Of a DNA stretch of 64,000 nucleotides, positions 57,262 through 64,000 are shown in pieces. Both the position numbers and the translations under genes were made by a program. The stretch's first letter is position 1, and every line of letters begins with the position of its first letter. Below the pieces are notes generated by a model. The model saw only the letters and a list, made by a program, of their open reading frames with translations, made no database searches and was not told the origin of the DNA. Source of the DNA: DATMQA01 sp035566895 (GTDB taxonomy: Bacteria; Verrucomicrobiota; Verrucomicrobiia; Limisphaerales; UBA8199); contig DATMQA010000221.1 in NCBI GenBank assembly GCA_035566895.1, positions 1-64,000 on the forward strand. Reading direction: 5' to 3'.

Positions 57262-59265
57262 ATGAGTCAACAATCCACTAATCCGTCAACCTATCAATCC
57301 AGTAAAACCCTGGCGCTGGTTTCTGTTGCGCTGTTTCTGGCGGTCCTGGGGGTTTTCCTGCCCACTATTACACCGGTTTTCGCCGGGTTGGATGACGGCA
57401 CTTACGTCACGTCCAATCTCCACGTTCAGGCCGGCCTGAGCTGGGAGAATCTAAAGTGGGCCTTCACCACCTCGGAAGCCAGCAATTGGCATCCCCTGAC
57501 CTGGCTCTCCCACATGCTGGACTGCCAATTGTTCGGTCTGAATGCACGAGGCCATCATCTGACCAGCGTGCTCCTGCACGGGATGAACACCGTCCTCCTC
57601 TTCCTGGTGCTTGCGCGCATGACCCACGCCGCTCGGCGCAGCCTGTTCGTCGCCGCGCTTTTTGGACTGCATCCACTGCGGGTCGAATCGGTTGCGTGGG
57701 TCGCCGAGCGCAAGGACGTCCTGAGCACGTTCTTCCTTCTCCTCACCATCTGGGCGTATGTCAGGTATGTGGAAAAGTCCAAAGGCCAAGGTCCAAAGTC
57801 CAAAGTGCAAGGTCTAAAGTCCACAGTCCACGGTCCACAATCCACGGTCCACAGTCCAAACCACGTCCCGCTCTATTACATTCTATCCTTGGTCTTCTTC
57901 GCCCTGGGGTTAATGGCCAAACCGATGTTGGTCACCCTACCCTTCGTCTTGCTGCTGCTGGATTACTGGCCACTTGGGCGCCTTCAACTTTCAACTTCCA
58001 ACTTTCAACTTTCAACCCTGCTCGACAAAGCTCCCTTCTTCCTCCTCGCCGCGGGCTCCAGCGCGGTCACGTATCTCGTTCAGAAACAGGCCGGGGCAAT
58101 GTCCATGATTGCCCACCTTCCTTTCTCGGCCCGCCTGGAAAATGCTCTCGTGGCCTACTGCCGCTATCTGGGCAAGTGCTTCTGGCCGGTGAATCTCTCG
58201 ATCATTTATGCACACCCGGGCTACTGGCCCGTCGGCACCGTGGTGCTGTCCGTGCTTGTGCTGACGGCTATTTCGATTCTTGTGCTGGCGAGGCGCCGGG
58301 AAAGCCCGTATCTGCTGGTGGGTTGGCTCTGGTTTCTGGGCACCCTCGTGCCGGCCATCGGCCTGGTCCAGGTCGGCCATCAATCCATGGCCGACCGCTA
58401 CACTTACGTGCCCCTGGTCGGGATTTTTATCATGGTGACGTGGACCGGACTCGCTGATGCCTGGCGCCGTCCATTTTCCTTTCGTGTTTCTTCGTGTGTA
58501 TTCGTGGTTGTTCTCGCTGTCTGCGCCCTTCTAACCATCCGTCAGGCCCGCTACTGGCAGAGCAGCGAAACTCTTTTCCGCCACGCCGTCGAGGTCGAGC
58601 CAAGCAATTATCTCGCGCATGGCAACCTTGGGAATGCGCTGCAGCGACAGGGCCTCCTGTCCGAAGCCCTGGCCGAGTACCGCGCGGTCTTGCGCCTGAA
58701 ACCCGATGATGTTAACACCCTCAACGGCTTGGGCAGCCTGTTGATGAACCTCGGGTCGGTGGATCAGGCCATTGCTCTGTTCCAACAAGCCCTCCGGCAG
58801 ATGCCCGAATTCGCCGAAGCCCACAATAACCTCGCCTTCGCGCTCCAAAAACAAGGCCGCCTCGACGAGGCCGCCCACGAGTATGAAGCGGCGTTGCGAA
58901 CCAATCCGGATGATTATCGCATCCGGCTCAACCTGGCTGCGCTCCTGCTCAAACAAGGAAAAGTCGAGCCGACCATCGCTCAACTGCGGGCAGCCTTGAG
59001 ATCCAGGCCCGACGACATCATCACGCGCAAGAGCCTGGGTAGTTTGCTGTTCAATAATGGCCGGGTCGAGGAGGCGCTCGACCAATTTCAGGAAGCGGCC
59101 AGGACTCAACCCAACGATCCCGAAGCGCAGGCAAACCTGGGCATCGCCCTCTCCAAACAAGGCCGGCGCGAGGAAGCCGTCGTCCATCTCACCCACGCGC
59201 TGCAACTGCGACCGGATTACCCGGAAGCCCAGGCGGAGTTGCGGGCGCTTACCGGCGGCCAGTGA
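57262..59265 (+). CDS. TMTC-like membrane/TPR protein with in-frame heptamer arrays (3 of 3)
   Basis: A protein of 667 residues. The first helix (LALVSVALFLAVLGVFLPTI) is followed by the acidic loop FAGLDDGTYVTSNLHVQ. Then come NWHPLTWLSHMLDCQLFGLN, HPLRVESVAWVAERKDVL, GLMAKPMLVTLPFVLLLLDY and DRYTYVPLVG. Seven TPRs fill about 440-665 (EPSNYLAHGNLGNALQRQG and others). Twelve perfectly phased NNGTCCA heptamers (57775-57858) encode a 28-residue loop after WAYVRYVEK. Five CAACTTT units (57985-58019) follow LDYWPLGR, exactly as in the preceding paralogue. Decamers TTCGTGTNNN (58481-58513) encode part of the last helix. Function as for its neighbours: possible GT-C sugar transferase, unproven. Confidence 0.88.
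   Translation: MSQQSTNPSTYQSSKTLALVSVALFLAVLGVFLPTITPVFAGLDDGTYVTSNLHVQAGLSWENLKWAFTTSEASNWHPLTWLSHMLDCQLFGLNARGHHLTSVLLHGMNTVLLFLVLARMTHAARRSLFVAALFGLHPLRVESVAWVAERKDVLSTFFLLLTIWAYVRYVEKSKGQGPKSKVQGLKSTVHGPQSTVHSPNHVPLYYILSLVFFALGLMAKPMLVTLPFVLLLLDYWPLGRLQLSTSNFQLSTLLDKAPFFLLAAGSSAVTYLVQKQAGAMSMIAHLPFSARLENALVAYCRYLGKCFWPVNLSIIYAHPGYWPVGTVVLSVLVLTAISILVLARRRESPYLLVGWLWFLGTLVPAIGLVQVGHQSMADRYTYVPLVGIFIMVTWTGLADAWRRPFSFRVSSCVFVVVLAVCALLTIRQARYWQSSETLFRHAVEVEPSNYLAHGNLGNALQRQGLLSEALAEYRAVLRLKPDDVNTLNGLGSLLMNLGSVDQAIALFQQALRQMPEFAEAHNNLAFALQKQGRLDEAAHEYEAALRTNPDDYRIRLNLAALLLKQGKVEPTIAQLRAALRSRPDDIITRKSLGSLLFNNGRVEEALDQFQEAARTQPNDPEAQANLGIALSKQGRREEAVVHLTHALQLRPDYPEAQAELRALTGGQ
57775..57858. repeat. 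In-frame heptamer array NNGTCCA x12
   Basis: Twelve consecutive units without a phase slip: AAGTCCA, AAGGCCA, AGGTCCA, AAGTCCA, AAGTGCA, AGGTCTA, AAGTCCA, CAGTCCA, CGGTCCA, CAATCCA, CGGTCCA, CAGTCCA. The 84 bases equal 28 codons, encoding KSKGQGPKSKVQGLKSTV-type sequence. Confidence 0.95.
57985..58019. repeat. In-frame heptamer array CAACTTT x5
   Basis: CAACTTT, CAACTTC, CAACTTT, CAACTTT, CAACCCT: 35 bases at the same site as in the preceding paralogue. Confidence 0.92.
58481..58513. repeat. In-frame decamer array TTCGTGTNNN x3
   Basis: TTCGTGTTTC, TTCGTGTGTA, TTCGTGGTTG, then TTC. It codes for FRVSSCVFVV in the last membrane segment of the third TMTC-like protein. Confidence 0.65.
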
Positions 59266-59286
59266 CACGCAAGGGTGCGCGACAGT

Positions 59287-59377
59287 AAACACCAAACACC
59301 TTTCCAAAACACCAAACTCCAAACACCAAGCTCCAGAAAAACATCAAACTCCAAACTGCAAAAAAGCATCAAGCTCA
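59287..59377. repeat. Degenerate heptamer array NNCCAAA
   Basis: CACCAAA, CTCCAAA, CACCAAG, CTCCAGA, later CTCCAAA, CTGCAAA, with several one-base slips. It lies just after the third TMTC-like gene. Confidence 0.7.
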
Positions 59378-59548
59378 GTTGCCCGATGTTAGCCGCGGTT
59401 AGCCAATGTTGCGGGCTGAGTGAGGACGAAGGGTGGGGTGTGGTCGCAGTTAGTGGCAGTTGGGGATGGATAAGGACGAGCGAAGGGGACGAGAGGATGA
59501 GGAAGAGAGGTATATATGTATATAGTACCCCCCCTTTGATCCGTTACG

Positions 59549-59698
59549 TCGTTACAACCTCGGTAAACACGGGCGATTTTTGCGCTTTTTATCCGTTACA
59601 CTATCCGTAACGATCCGTTACAGTCGTTACAACCTCGGTAAACACGAGGGATCTTGAATCTGCAGGTCGTTACAAGCTCGGTAAGCACTGGAGATTTT
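59549..59698. repeat. Three 32-bp imperfect direct repeats with CTCGGTAA core, array 2
   Basis: Copies at 59549-59580, 59624-59655 and 59667-59698 all start TCGTTACAAsCTCGGTAA and end GATTTT or GATCTT. Spacers are 43 and 11 bases. The first spacer holds ATCCGTTAC and its complement GTAACGAT. The core matches array 1 at 28570-28720. Confidence 0.75.
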
Positions 59699-59925
59699 GA
59701 ATAAAACGCTAAAGCGCTAAAACGTTGCAATACTGAAAAACTGAGGCGGTGAAGTAATTCCTACACCTCCCGGGCGCTTACGATGTTGTGGCCTGTTTTA
59801 TGGCCGTCCTTCCTTACATTTCGTATTCGGCGGGGGAGCGTTGCGGTTTTGGCGCTCGGTGCGGCGCCCCTCTCTACGCGCATAGGGTGTATTTTAGCCG
59901 TGACACGTGACAAATGCCTAATAAG

Positions 59926-59955
59926 GAAGGCCGGATGCTTGCGCATCCGGCCTTC
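59926..59955 (-). terminator. Hairpin terminator of the giant PA14-like protein gene
   Basis: Perfect 13-bp stem GAAGGCCGGATGC/GCATCCGGCCTTC with a four-base loop, 27 bases after the stop of the minus-strand giant gene. The minus-strand continuation CTTATTAGGCATTT is only moderately T-rich. Confidence 0.7.
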
Positions 59956-59981
59956 GTGAAACCGTTTAACTGGTCCGGCAG

Positions 59982-62900
59982 CTATTGCCGCTGCACGTAC
60001 TGCACGCGGAAGTACTGCTGTGCCAGCGAGGAACTGATCGGAATAGTCTGCGTGTTAGGCGTGCTGCCGCTGGTGCCCAGGTTGCTCCAACTGGTCGGTA
60101 CCAGGGTCGGGCTGGTCTGCAGCGTGCCTACATAGGTTATCTTGATGTTCGTGCCGTCGTTGGTGATCGCCGGCTGGATCAGGCCAAAGAACGCGCTCAG
60201 CGCAATCCCGTTGGTGCCGCTATTGCCGGTGGCCTGGTCGTTGAGCAGCACTCTGTTGTTGTTGACGCCGGTCAGCGAATACCAATCGACGTTGACGCCA
60301 CCGCCGCCGTTGAAATACACCGTGCGGACCGGGTAGATACCGGGAGCATTCGTGACCACAATGCGGAAGTTGCAATCGTTGTTGCCCTTGCCGACCGAGC
60401 TCTGGCCCAGCACCGGCGTCTTGGCCTGCGACTGGTTGTACAGGTTATCCAGCGCCACGAGCGTCACGTTGACCGCTACACTCGCCTGGAGGTTCGAGAC
60501 GATAGCGTTGCCGTCCTGCTCCTCGATCATCACCGCCGGAATCCCGACTTGCGGAGCGATGGTGAATTCTTCGGGGAAGATGCCATCGGTGGTGGGCCGG
60601 CGTTTCTGGATGATAACCGCCGCCCTGGCGCCAGCCAGCGACGCAGCCGTGACCTGTTGTTGGAACCCGCAGGCGACGCTGCGATACATGATGGCGATGT
60701 TGCCGGCGACAGCACCAGGATTGCCAACCGCGCAACCATCACCGTTGGTGGCGCCTATGCCACCGCCCGTCCCGGTGACCAGGACCAGGTTACCCGTGAT
60801 GCTGTTAGTCAACGGCGTGGAGAGCGGATTCTGCTCTTCCTGGGCGTGAGTCATCGGGTGGAAACCCGCCAGCACACCCTGGCCGAGATTGGCCGGGCTG
60901 TTGATCAGGAACGCGCCTTTGTTGGTCGGCGGGTCCCAGGTACCCTGGGTGACGCGGAAGCCGTCGTCACTGCTGATGCCCAGAGTATAGGTCCCATTCG
61001 TCGGGAATTGGACGTAGGCCAGGATTTCCAGCATGAAGCTATTGCTGCGGTTGTTGTTGATCGTCGTGGGCCCGAAGCCCGGGATACCCGGCAACGGCAT
61101 GTTGAAGTAATTCAACACCGGCGGCGTGTTGGAGGTGAAGTCACCCGCTTGCGAAGGCCACTGGCCGTTGAAGTTGATTACGCCATTGGACGGGCCAGTG
61201 CCGATGACATCGAAGTAGCCGAAGTCAGTGGCGGAGGTGAACCCTGCCTGAGCGGGGGTGTAATTGACACCAGGCCCGGAGGCTGAGTTAGTCTTGCGCG
61301 ACCAGTCCGGGCCCCAATATCCGGCCAGAACCGACTCGCATAGATACGTGCGATTGGCCGTATTCGGGTTACCGGTCGTGGTTACCGCACCAGCATTAAC
61401 GCCCTCGTCCGTAATCGCCGGATCAACCTCGTAGCTGCGAACCCGGAAGCCAGGCTTGTTCGAGTCAGCCCAGGTAGCGAAGTAGCCGCCGTGGAGCGTG
61501 CCGCCATCGAACGGCGTAACCACGTTAACCACTGTGTAGGAGTAACTGTTGCCCAGGTTGTCGGTGAAACTCACCTTCAACGGCCCATTCTGGCCCGACG
61601 GCCAGAAACCAGCCCCGTTATTTGTGGCAAATCGGAAGATTCCGGTGATCCCGTTGCCGTTAGTAGCAACGACGCCAGGCACATTGATGCCATTGAGTGA
61701 GAGGGTCACCGAGCCGGGGTTGACCGTCGTGGCGCCATCTCTCAGCCAGAGGCCGAAGTCCGTGCTGACCGGACCGGTTTGAGAGCCGTTCAGGCCGCCC
61801 AGCGTAAGATTTGGCGCATTGCCGATCCAGTTGCCCGAGCCAGTACCGAAGCCCGGAATATTCGCCGGCAGGAACGCAACCACCGCCGGAGGGTTGGTCG
61901 TGAGGCCCTGATATACCTTCGGAGCATTGGGATCGTTGGCATCGCCGATCAACACGCGCGAAACCGCACCGTTGGCCGCGTAACTGAACATGCTGAATTC
62001 GACGTTGAGACCGCCACCGCCGTTCTCCCACAGCATACGAATCGGATACGTCCCCGCCGTTGGGATGTTGAACACGGCCGGCGTCACCGACCCACGGAAC
62101 GGATTGCCCGCGCCGCCAGTCGTATTGCCGCGCCCGGCGTCCGCAACACCAAGGATGGTGCCAGCGGGGCTGTAGGCGCTGCCACCATACGGGATGGTGA
62201 ACTTAAACCCGTCGTCGCTGTTGCCGGTCATGACGTAATTGCCCGCTTTCGGGAATGTCATGTACCCGGCAAAGACCAGGGTGGTGTTGTTAGTCTGACC
62301 ATCCGTCGAAGGCGGAGGCGGGTTCTTGACGAACCCGAAGTTCGTCCCGAAGGAGAAGTTATAGCGATACTCACCGCTGTCGCCGTTGACGCCGATGTTA
62401 TCGACGAAGTCGATGACGTTAGTATAGATGATGGTTCCATTGGGCCCGTTGGTGCCCCCGAACAGACCGCCGAAAGGCTGCGTGTTCGTCTGGACGCACA
62501 TATTGGTACCACCGCCCGGAACAAACGCGCTGTAGCCGTTGTCAGCGAAGACACCAAGCAACTGTTGCTCCGTCCAAGCCGTCGTGTTGGGCGTGTTCGA
62601 GATGGTCTGGAAGGCGGTGACGAGGAACCCCGGCTTGGTGGTATCCACCAGGCTCGGGCTGACAACGCTAGCCGCGGGCACCTGCACAATGTTGAAGCTG
62701 GGCCCGACCACTACGAACTGCCAATTGTTGGAGTAGGTATCGCCGTTGCCATCATTGAAGACCAAGATGTTAGTGTGCCTGCCGCTATACAACGGCAAGT
62801 AAGGACTCATTTGTTGTGTGATCCGGGTCTTGCCGGCCGAGGGCTGGATGATGGCCAACGGCTGCAGCACGCCGTCCTGGGTGAGCGTGATCGTGTTGGT

Positions 62901-63998
62901 ATTGACCGTCTCGCCAGCGCTGCCGTCGGTCAGTTCGACGATCGTCGGCTGATAGAACAGCACGTCCTGGTCGTTAAACACCGGGCTAGCGAAGCTGATG
63001 TAAGGATTGATCGTATCACCACTGGTCGTGGTTTGATAGGTCTTGATCGAGCTGGGATAGAACGGATCGTTGATCGGCACGCGGGCCACGGCGCCATCGG
63101 ACAGCGTGACATAGGCCGACAATTCGAAGCCGCCGTCACCGCCACTGTTGAAATAGACGAACCGGAATGGATAAGCGCCGGCTGCCGGAATATTGACCTG
63201 GTACCACGTGCCGCCGGTCTGTACGCCGCCAGCCGCGCCAGCCACACCGCGACCGACATCCGCAGTCTGGTTGCCGGGTATTGGGTTACCGACATAAACA
63301 CTACCGAGCTTGCCAAAAGGGTTCCCCTGCGGCGAGAGGACTTTGACACCGTCGTCGGTGTTGAGCCAGAAGATGTAATTGCCCGCCGCCGGGAAGACCA
63401 TCCAGCAGCCGATGTCCAGGAACGCGGCCTCGGCGATGGTGCCGTTGGCTACCGTCATGCGCACAGTGCCGAGTGGCGAGCCGGAAGGACTGACCAAGGT
63501 GCCGATGCCGAACTGCTGCAGGCCCCCACCAACGGGTGGAGAATCACCTGTGATCTCGATCTGGTCATAATTCCATTCGCCACCAGCGCCCGTACCTGTG
63601 GTTTGGCGCAGATCCAGAATGCCGGTCCAGGAGAAGAAGCCAGGGCCTCCATTCGTAGCGCTCTGGTCCGCCAGGTTCGGGCCTTCCAGTCCTTGCAACA
63701 CCCTCTCCCCGTAGGAAGCCAGGTTCGGTATGTCCTGAGCAATTTGGTAGGACTTGATCCGTAACCCGGGTGTGGAAACGTTGCCGACCGGAACCGCCCG
63801 GTTAGCCAGGAGGATCGGAATGTTGGTGCCCAGTATGTTGGTTGAGTCCGCAAAGGCGGTATTGCCGCCGTTAGGTCCACCAATCACTGTGAAGGTCCAA
63901 CTATAGGTGTAATTGGTGCCGTTGCTGTCGGCGAACCACAGCGTGTTGGTGTGCGGGCCGGCTGCCAGGAAGTTGGTCACGACCTGGACGATGTGGGT
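59982..63998 (-). CDS. Giant secreted PA14-like/Ig-like protein with a PA domain, 5' end cut by window
   Basis: The frame stays open through the right edge (THIVQVVTNFL upstream of the GTG at 63980), so the N-terminus is missing; at least 1,332 residues are present. It alternates Ig-like units (ELTDGSAGETVNTNTITLTQ; YSGRHTNILVFNDGNG) with PA14-like beta domains marked by FPAAGNYIFWLNTDDGVKV, FPKAGNYVMTGNSDDGFKF and FPTNGTYTLGISSDDGFRV. A protease-associated (PA) domain is inserted at about 1060-1183 (ARAAVIIQKRRPTTDG, GIPAVMIEEQDGNAIV). The tail SWSNLGTSGS..QQYFRVQYV is the C-terminal module seen elsewhere here. Probably a carbohydrate-binding surface protein; no catalytic residues seen. Confidence 0.85.
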   Translation of the reverse strand, partial: THIVQVVTNFLAAGPHTNTLWFADSNGTNYTYSWTFTVIGGPNGGNTAFADSTNILGTNIPILLANRAVPVGNVSTPGLRIKSYQIAQDIPNLASYGERVLQGLEGPNLADQSATNGGPGFFSWTGILDLRQTTGTGAGGEWNYDQIEITGDSPPVGGGLQQFGIGTLVSPSGSPLGTVRMTVANGTIAEAAFLDIGCWMVFPAAGNYIFWLNTDDGVKVLSPQGNPFGKLGSVYVGNPIPGNQTADVGRGVAGAAGGVQTGGTWYQVNIPAAGAYPFRFVYFNSGGDGGFELSAYVTLSDGAVARVPINDPFYPSSIKTYQTTTSGDTINPYISFASPVFNDQDVLFYQPTIVELTDGSAGETVNTNTITLTQDGVLQPLAIIQPSAGKTRITQQMSPYLPLYSGRHTNILVFNDGNGDTYSNNWQFVVVGPSFNIVQVPAASVVSPSLVDTTKPGFLVTAFQTISNTPNTTAWTEQQLLGVFADNGYSAFVPGGGTNMCVQTNTQPFGGLFGGTNGPNGTIIYTNVIDFVDNIGVNGDSGEYRYNFSFGTNFGFVKNPPPPSTDGQTNNTTLVFAGYMTFPKAGNYVMTGNSDDGFKFTIPYGGSAYSPAGTILGVADAGRGNTTGGAGNPFRGSVTPAVFNIPTAGTYPIRMLWENGGGGLNVEFSMFSYAANGAVSRVLIGDANDPNAPKVYQGLTTNPPAVVAFLPANIPGFGTGSGNWIGNAPNLTLGGLNGSQTGPVSTDFGLWLRDGATTVNPGSVTLSLNGINVPGVVATNGNGITGIFRFATNNGAGFWPSGQNGPLKVSFTDNLGNSYSYTVVNVVTPFDGGTLHGGYFATWADSNKPGFRVRSYEVDPAITDEGVNAGAVTTTGNPNTANRTYLCESVLAGYWGPDWSRKTNSASGPGVNYTPAQAGFTSATDFGYFDVIGTGPSNGVINFNGQWPSQAGDFTSNTPPVLNYFNMPLPGIPGFGPTTINNNRSNSFMLEILAYVQFPTNGTYTLGISSDDGFRVTQGTWDPPTNKGAFLINSPANLGQGVLAGFHPMTHAQEEQNPLSTPLTNSITGNLVLVTGTGGGIGATNGDGCAVGNPGAVAGNIAIMYRSVACGFQQQVTAASLAGARAAVIIQKRRPTTDGIFPEEFTIAPQVGIPAVMIEEQDGNAIVSNLQASVAVNVTLVALDNLYNQSQAKTPVLGQSSVGKGNNDCNFRIVVTNAPGIYPVRTVYFNGGGGVNVDWYSLTGVNNNRVLLNDQATGNSGTNGIALSAFFGLIQPAITNDGTNIKITYVGTLQTSPTLVPTSWSNLGTSGSTPNTQTIPISSSLAQQYFRVQYVQRQ

Positions 63999-64000
63999 GA

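Larger units (their letters stand above)
59266..59981. other. 716-base repeat-rich intergenic region
   Basis: No convincing gene. In order: NNCCAAA heptamers (59287-59377), GGACGAG-type words (59474-59510), TATATATGTATATA with a C-run, the CTCGGTAAA direct repeats (59549-59698), an unassigned AT-rich stretch, and the terminator 59926-59955. Confidence 0.65.

Noticed and set aside
59549..59698. CRISPR array
   Set aside because: Three 32-bp repeats only, imperfect, with spacers of 43 and 11 bases and no cas genes anywhere in the window.

Overview
The window reads as a chromosomal segment of a Verrucomicrobiota bacterium, probably a Pedosphaera/Limisphaera-like (subdivision 3) lineage; a planctomycete is the main alternative. 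This is inferred from gene content: giant secreted proteins built of LamG, Ig-like, CARDB, Calx-beta, PA14-like and cohesin-like modules; Tat-exported Gfo/Idh/MocA and glycoside hydrolase family 2 proteins; an H-X9-DG pseudopilin-like protein; a PEP-CTERM-like tail; three TMTC-like membrane/TPR proteins; and a type II secretion operon with a PilM/PilN-type GspL. No plasmid, phage or transposase gene was seen.

Layout. 1-11.85 kb: a giant secreted multidomain protein, cut by the left edge. 12-15.2 kb: an ECF sigma factor with a co-translated membrane protein, next to a tandem-duplicated, frameshifted sigma copy and a truncated DUF3887 gene. 15.2-17.96 kb: a degraded stretch with a tRNA-Ser(GCU), a MITE-like inverted repeat, a 22-bp palindrome, and a decapitated, frameshifted NHL/Ig/MBG gene. 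17.97-26.75 kb: a minus-strand carbohydrate operon: transaldolase-like protein, aldehyde dehydrogenase, fucose/arabinose isomerase-like protein, secreted GH38-like protein, SSS transporter and class II aldolase. 27.4-32.6 kb: an unrecognised protein, an H-X9-DG pseudopilin-like protein and a Tat-exported GH2 enzyme, ending at a 34-bp tRNA-Ser fragment that directly repeats the 5' half of the tRNA 17 kb away. 32.7-46.1 kb: an 11-gene type II secretion operon transcribed gspE-F-G-H-I-J-K-L-M-C-D. 46.3-51.4 kb: a small membrane protein, ApbE, an oxidoreductase and a secreted FG-GAP/SUMF1-like protein. 51.6-59.3 kb: a GDSL hydrolase and three consecutive TMTC-like proteins. 59.9-64 kb: a second giant secreted protein, cut by the right edge.

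Functional picture: a secretion-heavy, polysaccharide-degrading cell. The type II system could export the enzymes and giant proteins; the SSS importer and sugar enzymes would process released sugars; the TMTC-like proteins are candidates for sugar transfer to exported proteins.

The most unusual signal is a dense layer of short-period repeats and palindromes. At least eleven heptanucleotide arrays of several word families (CAAAGTC/NNGTCCA, TTTCACG, CAACTTT, CATCATC, NNTGAAC, NNCCAAA) occur both between genes and in frame inside genes, often as exactly five units. Alongside them are 6-, 9- and 10-base arrays, hexamer hairpins and larger inverted repeats. Every gap longer than 20 bases inside the secretion operon holds such an element, and one TMTC-like gene carries three heptamer arrays plus a 134-bp palindromic element in its open reading frame.
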